From GWB2-37-7 sp942492835 (GTDB lineage Bacteria; Bacillota; Clostridia; Lutisporales; Lutisporaceae), in NCBI GenBank assembly GCA_942492835.1, contig OW818645.1, positions 3,906,001 through 3,970,000 of the forward strand: a stretch of DNA of 64,000 nt. Direction: 5' to 3'. Of this stretch, positions 9,040-18,389 are shown piece by piece. The first letter of the stretch is position 1. Every line of letters begins with the position of its first letter. The notes beneath the pieces are model-generated. The model did not search any database, was not told the origin of the DNA, and was given only the letters and a program-made list of their open reading frames with translations. The position numbers and the translations under genes are program-made.

Positions 9040-10233
9040 ATGCTTAAAGGCAAAAATATATTATTGGGAGTAAGCGGAGGAATCGCAGCTTATAAGGCGT
9101 GTGAGCTTACCAGCAGACTAAAAAAATTAGATGCAAATGTAGATGTGATTATGACAAAATCAGCGACTGAATTTGTTACACCACTGACCTTTCAATCATT
9201 GTCTTTAAATCAGGTGGTAACAGATATGTTTGAAAAGCCGAAGTATTGGGAGATAGAACATATCTCACTGGCAAAAAAAGCTGATATAGTAGTAATTGCT
9301 CCTGCAACTGCAAACATAATAGGTAAATTGGCAAATGGCATAGCAGATGATATGTTGACTACTACTGTTATGGCAGCAAAAGCTATAAAGCTTATTGCAC
9401 CTGCTATGAATACTAATATGTATGAAAATCCTGTAGTACAAAAGAATATAGAAACTCTAAAGCAGCTGGGCTACAAGTTTGTTGAACCTGGTGAAGGTAG
9501 ACTTGCCTGTGGAGATATAGGCAAAGGGAAGCTGGCAGAACCAGAAATTATAGAGGAAGCTATAAAGGAGCTGCTGCTACCAAATAAAGATTTAGAGGGT
9601 AAGACAGTGCTAGTAACAGCAGGCCCTACCAGAGAAGCTATTGACCCTGTAAGGTTTATTACCAATTACTCAACGGGCAAAATGGGCTTTGCTATAGCAG
9701 AAAAAGCTGTAAGCAGAGGAGCTAAGGTATATTTGATATCAGGACCTTCCAATCTACCTACCCCTTTTGGAGTTGAGAGATATGATGTTGTATCTGCGAG
9801 AGATATGTATGATGTAGTTATGAAGCTTATGGAAAAAGCAGATATAATTATAAAAAGTGCAGCTGTAGCAGATTACAGACCTGCAGAAATTAGTAATGAA
9901 AAGATTAAGAAGTCAGAAGATGAGATGACTATTAAGCTACAGAGAAATCCTGACATACTACAGGAGCTTGGAAAAGTTAAGGGCAACAGGGTATTAATAG
10001 GCTTTGCTATGGAGACACAGAACCTTATAGAAAATGCAAAGGCAAAGGTACAGAAAAAAAATCTGGACTTTATAGTTGCCAATGATCTAAGAACTGAAGG
10101 TGCAGGCTTTGCAGGCGATACAAATATGGTAAAAATCATTGACAGACAAGGAAATATAGAAGAAGTACCTTTAATAAGAAAAAGCGAATTAGCTGATATA
10201 ATATTAGATAAGGCTATAAGTGTGATCAGATAG
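9040..10233 (+). CDS. coaBC: Bifunctional phosphopantothenoylcysteine decarboxylase / phosphopantothenate-cysteine ligase
   Basis: Two consecutive steps of coenzyme A synthesis in one chain. The N-terminal CoaC flavoprotein part (about 1-185) shows LGVSGGIAAYKA, the catalytic His region EIEHISLAKKAD and APAMNTNMYENP. The C-terminal CoaB part starts near TAGPTREAIDPVRFITNYSTG. Length is 397 aa, typical. It starts one base after the rpoZ stop with only a weak ribosome site, suggesting coupling, and is closed by a terminator that begins at its stop codon. Confidence 0.95.
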   Translation: MLKGKNILLGVSGGIAAYKACELTSRLKKLDANVDVIMTKSATEFVTPLTFQSLSLNQVVTDMFEKPKYWEIEHISLAKKADIVVIAPATANIIGKLANGIADDMLTTTVMAAKAIKLIAPAMNTNMYENPVVQKNIETLKQLGYKFVEPGEGRLACGDIGKGKLAEPEIIEEAIKELLLPNKDLEGKTVLVTAGPTREAIDPVRFITNYSTGKMGFAIAEKAVSRGAKVYLISGPSNLPTPFGVERYDVVSARDMYDVVMKLMEKADIIIKSAAVADYRPAEISNEKIKKSEDEMTIKLQRNPDILQELGKVKGNRVLIGFAMETQNLIENAKAKVQKKNLDFIVANDLRTEGAGFAGDTNMVKIIDRQGNIEEVPLIRKSELADIILDKAISVIR

Positions 10234-10257
10234 GGAGGACGAAGGTCTTCCCTTTTG
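10233..10257 (+). terminator. Intrinsic terminator after coaBC
   Basis: GGGAGGAC pairs with GTCTTCCC (8 bp including one G-U) around a 4-nt loop, followed by TTTT. The stem starts at the last base of the coaBC stop codon. Confidence 0.75.
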
Positions 10258-10303
10258 TTATGGAATATTATGCAATTTCCTACTACATTAAATCATCAAA
10301 TTA

Positions 10304-10312
10304 TGTTATAAT
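10304..10312 (+). promoter_or_regulatory. Extended -10 promoter candidate for the cyclophilin gene
   Basis: TGTTATAAT at 10304-10312, 35 bases before the start codon, with a weak -35. The surrounding 15-mer AATTATGTTATAATA is identical to the one upstream of dapF. It follows a terminator, consistent with a new transcription unit. Confidence 0.55.
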
Positions 10313-10346
10313 ATAGGAAATTATGTAATATAGGGAGAGGGACAAA

Positions 10347-11054
10347 ATGAGTAAAAAAGTTTTTGCAATAATACTATGCATTATAATCATTTTATCTGTA
10401 GGCTGTCAGCCGAAAAATGAAGCTACAAAGGAAGATACTGCTAAAAATGAAGTCATAGTAGATACAACTTTTGATCAATTAGCAGCGCCACAAAAAGGAG
10501 AAACAATTGCCATTATACATACCAGTATGGGAGATATTAAAGTAAAATTCTTTGAAAAGGAAGCTCCCAAAACTGTTAAAAACTTTGTAACATTAGCAGA
10601 GAAGAACTATTATGACGGTTTGATCTTCCACAGAGTAATTGCAGATTTTATGATACAAGGCGGCGACCCTACAGGCACAGGAAATGGCGGAGAAAGCATA
10701 TATGGGAAAACCTTTGAGGATGAATTTAATGTAAATCTTCGTAACTTTAGAGGTGCATTATCAATGGCAAATGCCGGTGCAAATACAAATGGGAGCCAGT
10801 TTTTTATAGTACAAAAGAAAGAAGTTAATGCTGAGAATCAAGAAAAAATGAAGATTAGTAATTTTCCTGAAGAGCTTCAAAAAAAATATATAGAATATGG
10901 CGGGACACCATGGTTAGATAACAGGCATACTGTATTTGGACAGGTTTTTGAGGGAATGGAAATAGTAGATAAGATATCGCAAGTTATGGTTGATGAGGAT
11001 TCTAGACCCTTAGAGGAAGTAAAAATAACTGATATTGAAATCATAAAGTATTAA
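10347..11054 (+). CDS. Cyclophilin-type peptidyl-prolyl isomerase lipoprotein
   Basis: Catalyses cis-trans isomerisation of prolyl bonds, probably on the outer face of the membrane. The N-terminus is a lipoprotein signal: KK, a hydrophobic run, then lipobox LSVGC with Cys about residue 20. The cyclophilin domain follows a Lys/Glu linker: YYDGLIFHRVIADFMIQGGD, GALSMANAGANTNGSQFFI and DNRHTVFGQVFEGM, which carry the catalytic Arg and Phe positions. Length is 235 aa. It stands alone between two terminators with its own promoter. Confidence 0.93.
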   Translation: MSKKVFAIILCIIIILSVGCQPKNEATKEDTAKNEVIVDTTFDQLAAPQKGETIAIIHTSMGDIKVKFFEKEAPKTVKNFVTLAEKNYYDGLIFHRVIADFMIQGGDPTGTGNGGESIYGKTFEDEFNVNLRNFRGALSMANAGANTNGSQFFIVQKKEVNAENQEKMKISNFPEELQKKYIEYGGTPWLDNRHTVFGQVFEGMEIVDKISQVMVDEDSRPLEEVKITDIEIIKY

Positions 11055-11059
11055 TATTT

Positions 11060-11102
11060 ACATATGGAGGTAGGTGTAAAAACTACCTCCATATGTTTTT
11101 TT
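11060..11102 (+). terminator. Strong intrinsic terminator after the cyclophilin gene
   Basis: A perfect 14-bp stem (ACATATGGAGGTAG at 11060-11073, complement at 11083-11096), 9-nt loop, then six T. Confidence 0.92.
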
Positions 11103-11144
11103 GTGCTATAATCATAGAAGTACAAAAAGAAGGAGGCTGTTGCA

Positions 11145-13583
11145 ATGTCACAATTATTCGCTGAAATAATTATCAACAATAAGTCAAAAGCAACTGATAA
11201 AATATTTCATTATGCAATACCAGACAGCCTTATAGATAAAGTAAAGCCTGGATGTAGAGCTATAGTTCCCTTTGGCGTATCAAACAAACATATGGAAGCT
11301 TATGTAATGGGTCTGACAGACCATGTAGATATACCAATTAAACGAATAAAAGAAATATGCAGTCTGATTGATGAGTATCCTCTAATTCCAAACAAAATGC
11401 TAAAGCTGGTTGAGTGGATGAAAGAGAAGTACATATGCTTTTATATAGATGCTATACAGACAGTAATCCCAACACCTATAAGAACCAAATCCACCAGTAT
11501 AATTGAACTTGTAGAAGAAGACTATGAAATAAAAAAACAACAGCTTGCAAAAAATGAAAAGCTGCTCGATATTATAGAATACCTAGAGGATAATGACGGT
11601 AGCGCAAGCATTGCAGACTTGAAATCATACTTTAGCGATATTAAGCTGGAGTATTTTTTAAAAAAGCTTCAAGATTTAAAGCTAATAAATAAAAAACAAA
11701 TTATTAAAAGTAAAATAGGCAAAAAAATTGATAAAATGTTATATATAAATCAAAACATAAATTCTGAGTTGAATAAAAATGCAGTTAAACAAAAGGAACT
11801 TTTAGATTACATAAAAAACAACCCAGGAGTTTCTATAACAAAGCTTAAAACAGTATATACAGGCTGTGATTCTTCAGTAAAGACCTTGATAAACAAGAAT
11901 TATATAAATATTATTGAGAAAGAAGAGTACAGATACGGAGAATCGCGCATATACGAAGACAAAAGACCATTTCTTACAGATGCTCAATTGGATAGTATTG
12001 TACAAATAGAGAAGCACTTTAAGGAGAAGAAAAATGTATTGCTTCATGGTGTGACAGGAAGTGGCAAAACTGAGATATACTTAGATATTATAGAAAAATA
12101 TATACAAAAAGATAAAGATTGTATTATACTTGTACCAGAAATTTCACTTACTCCTCAGATGATAACAAGATTCAAGGGCAGATTAGGAGATAAGGTGGCT
12201 GTATTGCATAGCGGACTTTCTGAGGGAGAAAAGTATGATGAATGGAGAAGGATAAAGACTGGTGAAGTAAAAGCGGTTGTAGGCGCAAGATCTGCGATAT
12301 TTGCACCCTTTTCCAACTTAGGAATAATAATTATTGATGAAGAGCATGAAAATACATATAAATCGGAGATAAAACCCAAATATTTTACAAGAGAAGTTGC
12401 AGAAAAACGTTGTCAGCTAGAGGATGCAAGGCTTATAATGGGCTCCGCAACACCTTCTATAGAAAGCTACTATAGAGCGAAAACAGGAGAGCTAGGTCTT
12501 GTGGAATTGCCGGATAGAGTAAACGGTAAGGAAATGCCTAAGGTTTTTGTAGTTGATATGAGAGAAGAGCTAAAGCATGGCAATAAGACAATTTTCAGCA
12601 GGCTTCTTACAGAAGAAATATTACAGACTCTAAAGGATAACAACCAGATTATTTTATTTTTAAACAGAAGAGGACACTCAACCTTTGTATCTTGCAGAGA
12701 TTGTGGTTTGGTTTTGAAATGCCCTAGATGCAGCATTTCTTTGACCTATCATTTAGATGAAGACAATCTAAGCTGTCATTACTGTGGGTTGCAGAAGCAA
12801 AATCCTAAAATATGTCCTAAATGTGGAAGCAAAAATATTAAGTATTTTGGAGTAGGTACACAGAAGCTGGAGAGGGAATTTCAAAAGAAATTCTGTATAA
12901 AGAATACTCTAAGAATGGATGCTGATACTACTAGATTTAAGAATTCCCATGAAAAAATACTTGATATTTTTAGAAGTGGTAAGTCTAAGGTGCTTTTAGG
13001 CACTCAGATGATATCCAAAGGCCTTGATTTTCCTAATGTAACCTTAGTTGGGGTTATTACTGCGGATACTAGTATTAATCTACCTGACTTTAGGTCAGCT
13101 GAAAGAACTTTCCAAATGATTGCGCAGGTGGCTGGCAGGTCAGGAAGAGGCAGCAAAGAAGGAAAGGTTGTAGTGCAGACTTATACTCCAGAGCATTACA
13201 GCATAAAATATGCCCAGGTACATGACTTCATTGGCTTTTACAATGAAGAGATAAAGCTTAGAAAAGAGCTTGCTTACCCACCTTTTACCCATATAGCCAA
13301 TATTATAATCAGCGGCTTTGATGAGAATAAGATTATAAAAGCTGCCAATGAAATAGGGATATATATGGATGCTGAGATTAAGAGCTATCCTGAAATAGAA
13401 AAGCTGGGGCCTTCGACTGCTCCATTAGCTAAAATAAAAAGCAAATATAGATGGCAGATAATATTGAAGGCTAAAAGTGAACAGCTGATAAGAGAACTTC
13501 TTTTAAAGCTGGTTAAATCAAAATATACAGATATGGATGGCGTTATCATAAGTGTTGATATAAACCCAAACAGTATGCTGTAA
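11145..13583 (+). CDS. priA: Primosomal replication restart helicase PriA
   Basis: 3'-5' superfamily 2 helicase that reloads the replisome at stalled forks. The 812-residue chain shows an N-terminal 3'BD/winged-helix region, Walker A GVTGSGKTEIYL near residue 300, Walker B IIDEEHE near 396, QMISKGLDFP, and a zinc-binding insert with four CxxC pairs (about 515-565). AAGGAGG lies upstream of the ATG. It starts the priA-def-fmt-yugP-rsmB-rlmN cluster typical of Firmicutes; the 80-nt gap to def may hold a secondary promoter. Confidence 0.96.
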   Translation: MSQLFAEIIINNKSKATDKIFHYAIPDSLIDKVKPGCRAIVPFGVSNKHMEAYVMGLTDHVDIPIKRIKEICSLIDEYPLIPNKMLKLVEWMKEKYICFYIDAIQTVIPTPIRTKSTSIIELVEEDYEIKKQQLAKNEKLLDIIEYLEDNDGSASIADLKSYFSDIKLEYFLKKLQDLKLINKKQIIKSKIGKKIDKMLYINQNINSELNKNAVKQKELLDYIKNNPGVSITKLKTVYTGCDSSVKTLINKNYINIIEKEEYRYGESRIYEDKRPFLTDAQLDSIVQIEKHFKEKKNVLLHGVTGSGKTEIYLDIIEKYIQKDKDCIILVPEISLTPQMITRFKGRLGDKVAVLHSGLSEGEKYDEWRRIKTGEVKAVVGARSAIFAPFSNLGIIIIDEEHENTYKSEIKPKYFTREVAEKRCQLEDARLIMGSATPSIESYYRAKTGELGLVELPDRVNGKEMPKVFVVDMREELKHGNKTIFSRLLTEEILQTLKDNNQIILFLNRRGHSTFVSCRDCGLVLKCPRCSISLTYHLDEDNLSCHYCGLQKQNPKICPKCGSKNIKYFGVGTQKLEREFQKKFCIKNTLRMDADTTRFKNSHEKILDIFRSGKSKVLLGTQMISKGLDFPNVTLVGVITADTSINLPDFRSAERTFQMIAQVAGRSGRGSKEGKVVVQTYTPEHYSIKYAQVHDFIGFYNEEIKLRKELAYPPFTHIANIIISGFDENKIIKAANEIGIYMDAEIKSYPEIEKLGPSTAPLAKIKSKYRWQIILKAKSEQLIRELLLKLVKSKYTDMDGVIISVDINPNSML

Positions 13584-13663
13584 ATATAATTGTAGAAACA
13601 TATTACAATTACAATTGATGTATAATAAAGCATAGAACTAACTAAGTAAGGAGAGAGATTTGA

Positions 13664-14125
13664 ATGGCAATAAGAAATATTAGACTAGAGGGCGATGAAA
13701 TCCTAAGAAAAACATCAAAAAAGGTAGAGGTAATAGATGATAGAATAATAACACTCCTTGAAGATATGAAGGAAACTATGTATGGTGCAGATGGAGTTGG
13801 ACTTGCAGCTCCACAGGTTGGGGTACTTAGAAGGGTTGTAGTAGTAGATGTTGGTGAAGGCTTGATAGAACTTATAAATCCTGTAATTGTTTTTGAAAGT
13901 GGAAAATGTATTGCAGAAGAGGGCTGCCTAAGCATTCCAGGAATCGACAGAGCTGTAGAAAGACCAAAGAAGGTTATTGTCAGAGCTATGAACAGAAATG
14001 GTGAAACCTTTGAAGTTACTGGATCAGATTTACTTGCCAGAGCGTTCTGTCATGAGGTGGATCATTTAAATGGTATTTTGTTTATAGATAAAGCTATACC
14101 ACAAGAGAAACTAGAAAATAAATAA
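13664..14125 (+). CDS. def: Peptide deformylase
   Basis: Metal hydrolase that removes the formyl group from nascent N-terminal Met. All three motifs are present: GVGLAAPQVG, EGCLSIPG and CHEVDHLNG (metal ligands Cys, His, His plus catalytic Glu). Length is 153 aa. A TATAAT lies at 13621-13626 but no matched -35, so separate promoter activity is uncertain. Paired with fmt 27 nt downstream, which supplies the opposite reaction on the initiator tRNA. Confidence 0.95.
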   Translation: MAIRNIRLEGDEILRKTSKKVEVIDDRIITLLEDMKETMYGADGVGLAAPQVGVLRRVVVVDVGEGLIELINPVIVFESGKCIAEEGCLSIPGIDRAVERPKKVIVRAMNRNGETFEVTGSDLLARAFCHEVDHLNGILFIDKAIPQEKLENK

Positions 14126-14152
14126 GGCTTATTTAGAAAGGGTGAACATAAG

Positions 14153-15085
14153 ATGAAGATTGTATTTATGGGAACACCGGATTTTGCAGTGCCTTGTTTA
14201 CAGGCTTTACTTGACAATGAATATGAGGTTATAGGAGTGGTAACTCAGCCTGACCGAGCAAAGGGTAGAGGTAACAAGGTGACACCAACCCCTGTAAAGG
14301 TTTTAGCAGAGAAACATGGTATACCTGTTTACCAGCCTGAGAAGGTTAAGACTCCTGAGTTTGTTGAGCTGCTAAGAACTATTGCACCTGAAGTTATAGT
14401 GGTGGTTGCCTTTGGTCAGCTATTATCACAGGCAATATTGGACATTCCACCTAAGGGTTGCATAAATGTTCATGGCTCTCTTTTGCCTAAATATAGAGGT
14501 GCAGGACCTATACAATGGAGTATAATAAACGGTGATAAAACTACTGGAGTTACAACCATGTATATGGACAAAGGGATGGATACAGGGGACATGATTCTAA
14601 AAAGAGAGTTTGAAATAGAAGAGATGGATACCTATAAGGACTTGCATGATAAAATGTCTTTGATAGGTGCAGATGCATTGATAGAGACCATGAAGCTTAT
14701 TGAGCAGGATAAAGCATTAAGAACTCCGCAACCCCATGATGAGGCTACTTATGCTCCTATGCTTCTGAAAACTACAGGTAAAATTGATTGGTCAAAGCCT
14801 GTCAGAGAAATTTACAACCTAATAAGGGGAACTTATCCTTGGCCCAGTGCTTATAGTACATATATGGATAAGATTTTTAAAGTACTTGGCAGTGAGATTT
14901 ATGAGGAAGAGACACAAAATAGCAGCTTTGGATTTATAACAGAAATAGGTAAGGATTATCTTCTGGTAAGCTGTGGAAAAGGCTCTATAAAGATACTTGA
15001 ACTTCAGTTTGAGAATGAAAAAAGAATGGGTGTTGAAGCATACCTAAGAGGGCATAATATAGAAATTGGTAAAAAGCTAGGCTAG
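14153..15085 (+). CDS. fmt: Methionyl-tRNA formyltransferase
   Basis: Formylates Met-tRNA(fMet) using 10-formyl-THF. It shows the N-terminal MGTPDFAVP, the catalytic segment NVHGSLLPKYRGAGPIQW (conserved Asn and His) with the downstream catalytic Asp in TTGVTTMYMDKGMDTGD, and a C-terminal OB-like tRNA-binding part. At 310 aa it is normal. AAAGGGTG precedes the ATG. Its stop lies at the ribosome site of the next gene. Confidence 0.95.
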   Translation: MKIVFMGTPDFAVPCLQALLDNEYEVIGVVTQPDRAKGRGNKVTPTPVKVLAEKHGIPVYQPEKVKTPEFVELLRTIAPEVIVVVAFGQLLSQAILDIPPKGCINVHGSLLPKYRGAGPIQWSIINGDKTTGVTTMYMDKGMDTGDMILKREFEIEEMDTYKDLHDKMSLIGADALIETMKLIEQDKALRTPQPHDEATYAPMLLKTTGKIDWSKPVREIYNLIRGTYPWPSAYSTYMDKIFKVLGSEIYEEETQNSSFGFITEIGKDYLLVSCGKGSIKILELQFENEKRMGVEAYLRGHNIEIGKKLG

Positions 15086-15099
15086 GAGGTTTTGATAAA

Positions 15100-15786
15100 G
15101 TGTTTGGATATGGATTTGACCCAACATACATAATATTAATACCTGCTTTGATATTTGCTGCCTATGCGCAAAGCAAGGTAAACTCAACATTTAATATATA
15201 TTTAAAGGTTATAAACACCAAAGGCTATACTGGCTTACAGGCAGCTAGAACCATACTTGACAATCATGGATTACAAAATGTGCCTGTAGAATTGATAAGC
15301 GGTCATTTGACAGACCACTACGATCCTAGAAAACAAGTTTTGAGATTATCAAATGAGGTATACAATGGCAACTCTTTAGCATCGGTAGGAGTTGCAGCTC
15401 ATGAATGTGGTCATGCTATACAGCATCAAGAGTCCTATACGCCACTAACTATCAGAAATACAATAGCACCAGTAGCTTCTTTTGGCTCACAAGCTGCTTG
15501 GGTTTTGGTAATTGCAGGAATACTGTTTGGATGGTCTGGACTGCTTGATTTGGGCATATTGTTCTTTGGAGCTGCAGTTGTTTTTCAAATTATTACACTG
15601 CCTGTGGAGTACAATGCAAGTAATAGAGCCATAGCCTTTCTTACAGATTATGATTTAGTACCGACCAATGAGATTGGTTCTGCTCGCAAGGTTTTAAGTG
15701 CAGCGGCTCTTACATACGTGGCAGCGACAATGATTGCTATTATGCAGTTGATAAGGCTGCTTTTTATAAGAGGAAGAAGAGATTAG
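15100..15786 (+). CDS. YugP-family membrane zinc metallopeptidase
   Basis: Putative integral-membrane zinc protease (DUF2268-unrelated, YugP/COG2738 family). It has a hydrophobic N-terminal helix (YIILIPALIFAAYAQ), the HEXXH motif AAHECGHAIQHQ near residue 100, then two or three more hydrophobic segments and a basic C-terminal end. GTG start with AGGAGGT 9 nt upstream. Substrate unknown in the family. The position between fmt and rsmB is common in Clostridia. Confidence 0.88.
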   Translation: MFGYGFDPTYIILIPALIFAAYAQSKVNSTFNIYLKVINTKGYTGLQAARTILDNHGLQNVPVELISGHLTDHYDPRKQVLRLSNEVYNGNSLASVGVAAHECGHAIQHQESYTPLTIRNTIAPVASFGSQAAWVLVIAGILFGWSGLLDLGILFFGAAVVFQIITLPVEYNASNRAIAFLTDYDLVPTNEIGSARKVLSAAALTYVAATMIAIMQLIRLLFIRGRRD

Positions 15787-15805
15787 CCTATAATAACATA
15801 AAAGC

Positions 15806-15843
15806 AAAGGAATGCACTATAATTATGCTGCATTCCTTTATAT
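15806..15843 (+). terminator. Terminator-like hairpin before rsmB
   Basis: AAAGGAATGCA (15806-15816) pairs perfectly with 15829-15839 around a 12-nt loop. The T tract is short (TTTATATT), so it may be leaky and allow read-through into rsmB. Confidence 0.5.
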
Positions 15844-15884
15844 TAATATGAATAATAGTTTTATAAAAAGATGGAGTGTAAATC

Positions 15885-17237
15885 ATGGAGAAGAATATAA
15901 ATGCAAGAGAAACAGCATTACTAATAATTCAGAAGGTATTAAGAGAAAATGCCTATTCAAACATAGCTCTGAAAAAGGGTTTAGAGCAGAGTGATTTAAG
16001 TAGAGTAGACAAGGCTTTGGTTACTGAGATAGTTAACGGAACTTTAAAGAATTTGATAAAAATTGATTGGATAGCATCTCAGTTTATAAAAATAAGTCAA
16101 AATAAGCTGGATAAGCATATACAGGATATAATAAGAACAGGAATTTATCAGATAATATATCTGGATAGAATACCTGACTCAGCAGTATGCAATGAAGGCG
16201 TCAATCTAGCAAGAAAATACAGCAATGAGGGAGCAGTGAAATTTACTAATGGAGTCCTACGAAATATTAGTCGTTCAAAAATAAATATTAAGTATCCTGA
16301 CAAGGTAAAAGAACCAGCAAAGTATCTTTCAATTTGCTACTCTCACCCAGAGTGGATAGTAGAGAAATGGTTGAATGATTATAGCTATGAATTTACAGAA
16401 CAGCTACTTTCTGCAAATAATGAGGTGCCTCACTTCACTATAAGAACTAATAGACTAAAAACTGACAGAGAGAATCTGAAAAAGCTTTTGGAGCAGGAGG
16501 CGATAGAGTGTAGTGAAGGCGTATATAATCAAGAAGCTTTATATATAAAGGGTACATCTGCTATTGATGATAAACAGTCCTTTAAGGATGGCTTGTATCA
16601 AATACAGGATGAAAGCTCCATGCTGATAGGACATGTTTTGGCTCCTAAGTCAGGAGAGCTGATTATTGATGTTTGCAGTGCTCCAGGGGGTAAAACAACT
16701 CACGCAGCAGAGTTAATGAACAACAAAGGGACAATAATAGCGAGAGACATACATAAGCATAAGCTGGATTTGATATCGCAAAGCTGTAACAGATTAGGCA
16801 TAGATATAGTCAAAACTCAGCTATTTAATGCAAAGGACTTAGATGAAACCTTAGTTAACAAGGCTGACAGAGTAATGGTGGATGCTCCTTGCAGTGGCTT
16901 TGGGGTAATGAGAAGAAAACCGGATTTAAGATGGAAAAAAAGTCCTGATAACTTTGAAGAGTTAAGCAAGCTACAACTTAATATACTAGAAACAGCATCA
17001 AAATATGTAAAATCTCAGGGTGTGCTTGTATACAGTACTTGCACTATAAACAGAAGTGAGAATATAGATGTAGTGAGTAAATTTTTGGATAGTAACAATG
17101 ATTTTTATCTTGAAGATTTGACGGAATTTTTACCTGAAAATCTTGAGACAAAGACCAAGGCTTTGGGCTATGTTGAAATATTTCCTAATATACATGGTAT
17201 AGATGGTTTCTTTATCGCTAGGTTAAGGAGAAGGTAG
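15885..17237 (+). CDS. rsmB: 16S rRNA (cytosine-967-C5)-methyltransferase
   Basis: SAM-dependent methyltransferase with an N-terminal NusB-like RNA-binding domain (about 1-140) and a C-terminal Rossmann domain. SAM-binding DVCSAPGGKTTHAAELM is near residue 265; the two catalytic Cys motifs are DAPCSGFGVMRRKPD and VYSTCTI. ATG 15885 is preceded by a modest GGAG. Length is 450 aa, typical. It forms an RNA-modification pair with rlmN 10 nt downstream. Confidence 0.94.
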   Translation: MEKNINARETALLIIQKVLRENAYSNIALKKGLEQSDLSRVDKALVTEIVNGTLKNLIKIDWIASQFIKISQNKLDKHIQDIIRTGIYQIIYLDRIPDSAVCNEGVNLARKYSNEGAVKFTNGVLRNISRSKINIKYPDKVKEPAKYLSICYSHPEWIVEKWLNDYSYEFTEQLLSANNEVPHFTIRTNRLKTDRENLKKLLEQEAIECSEGVYNQEALYIKGTSAIDDKQSFKDGLYQIQDESSMLIGHVLAPKSGELIIDVCSAPGGKTTHAAELMNNKGTIIARDIHKHKLDLISQSCNRLGIDIVKTQLFNAKDLDETLVNKADRVMVDAPCSGFGVMRRKPDLRWKKSPDNFEELSKLQLNILETASKYVKSQGVLVYSTCTINRSENIDVVSKFLDSNNDFYLEDLTEFLPENLETKTKALGYVEIFPNIHGIDGFFIARLRRR

Positions 17238-17247
17238 GGGTATATAT

Positions 17248-18288
17248 ATGGCACAAAAGAGAAACATAAAGGATTATACATTAGAAGAACTTGAAGAATA
17301 CATGAAACAAAGAAGTCTTCCTAAGTTTAGAGCAGGTCAAATTTTTGAATGGATATATAAGGATGTACAAAGCTTTGAGCAGATGACCAATCTGCCAAAG
17401 GATATGCTTAGCAAGCTTGAAGAAGAACTATATATAGGCAAAGCTGAGATAGAGGTAAAACAAGTATCAAAAGAAGATGGTACTCGCAAGTATCTTCTTA
17501 AGCTTAATGATGAAAATGCAGTTGAGTGCGTACTGATGGAGTATAGCTATGGTAAAACTATTTGCATATCTACTCAAGTGGGTTGTAGAATGAATTGTTC
17601 ATTCTGTGCTTCTGGAATAGGAGGTCTTACTAGGCATTTAACCAGCGGAGAAATGCTGGAGGAGGTAATGGCTGTAAGTCGAGATATTGGTGAACGAGTT
17701 ACAAATATTGTACTTATGGGAACTGGAGAACCATTTGATAACTATGAAGAGGTTATAAAATTTCTAAGAACTGTTAATAATCAAAAGGGTTTAAATATAG
17801 GCATGAGACATATAACAATTTCGACCTCGGGCTTGGTACCTAAGATTATAGCTTTTGCTGATTTACAGCTGCAATGTACATTGGCTATATCGCTTCATGC
17901 TTCCGACAACGAGACAAGGGATAAGCTTATGCCAGTAAATAGAAAGTATAAGATTGAAGAACTGATTGATGCTTGTAGATACTATATAAGTAAGACAAAT
18001 AAAAGAGTTACCTTTGAGTATGCCTTAATTAAGGGAGTCAATGACAATGAGCAAAATGTTATACAGCTTGCAGGATTACTAAGGGGTATGCTTTGCCATG
18101 TAAATCTTATTCCAATCAATGAGGTAATAGAAAAAGGCTTTAGTAAATCGACAAAGATTGCCATCGATAGATTTCAAAGCATTTTAGAAAAAAATAGAAT
18201 CGAAGCAACGGTAAGAAGAGAGCTAGGCAGCGACATAAATGCTGCATGTGGACAATTAAGACAGAGATATTCAGAAAAGGCGGATTAA
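17248..18288 (+). CDS. rlmN: 23S rRNA/tRNA adenine-C2 methyltransferase
   Basis: Radical SAM enzyme that methylates C2 of A2503 in 23S rRNA and A37 in some tRNAs. The 4Fe-4S motif CRMNCSFCASG is near residue 112, followed by MGTGEPFDNYE and the C-terminal catalytic Cys region AACGQLRQ. Length is 346 aa. It starts 10 nt after rsmB with AGGGG as ribosome site. Confidence 0.95.
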   Translation: MAQKRNIKDYTLEELEEYMKQRSLPKFRAGQIFEWIYKDVQSFEQMTNLPKDMLSKLEEELYIGKAEIEVKQVSKEDGTRKYLLKLNDENAVECVLMEYSYGKTICISTQVGCRMNCSFCASGIGGLTRHLTSGEMLEEVMAVSRDIGERVTNIVLMGTGEPFDNYEEVIKFLRTVNNQKGLNIGMRHITISTSGLVPKIIAFADLQLQCTLAISLHASDNETRDKLMPVNRKYKIEELIDACRYYISKTNKRVTFEYALIKGVNDNEQNVIQLAGLLRGMLCHVNLIPINEVIEKGFSKSTKIAIDRFQSILEKNRIEATVRRELGSDINAACGQLRQRYSEKAD

Positions 18289-18300
18289 GTCATATTAATT

Positions 18301-18328
18301 ATATATAAAAAAGGATTTTTTTATATAT
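18301..18328 (+). terminator. AT-only hairpin after rlmN (weak terminator candidate)
   Basis: ATATATAAAAAA pairs with TTTTTTATATAT around a GGA loop. It is a stem of only A-T pairs, so terminator strength is doubtful; it separates rlmN from stp. A TGTCGAA heptamer (Spo0A-box-like) begins within this hairpin at 18329. Confidence 0.35.
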
Positions 18329-18389
18329 TGTCGAAAATAGTTGAGTGGTATATAAAAAAGAAAAAAGAATATAATTTTGAGGTGATCAA

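Noticed and set aside
15812..15994. A 60-codon frame overlapping the start of rsmB
   Set aside because: It lies over a hairpin and a clear gene start, with no support of its own.
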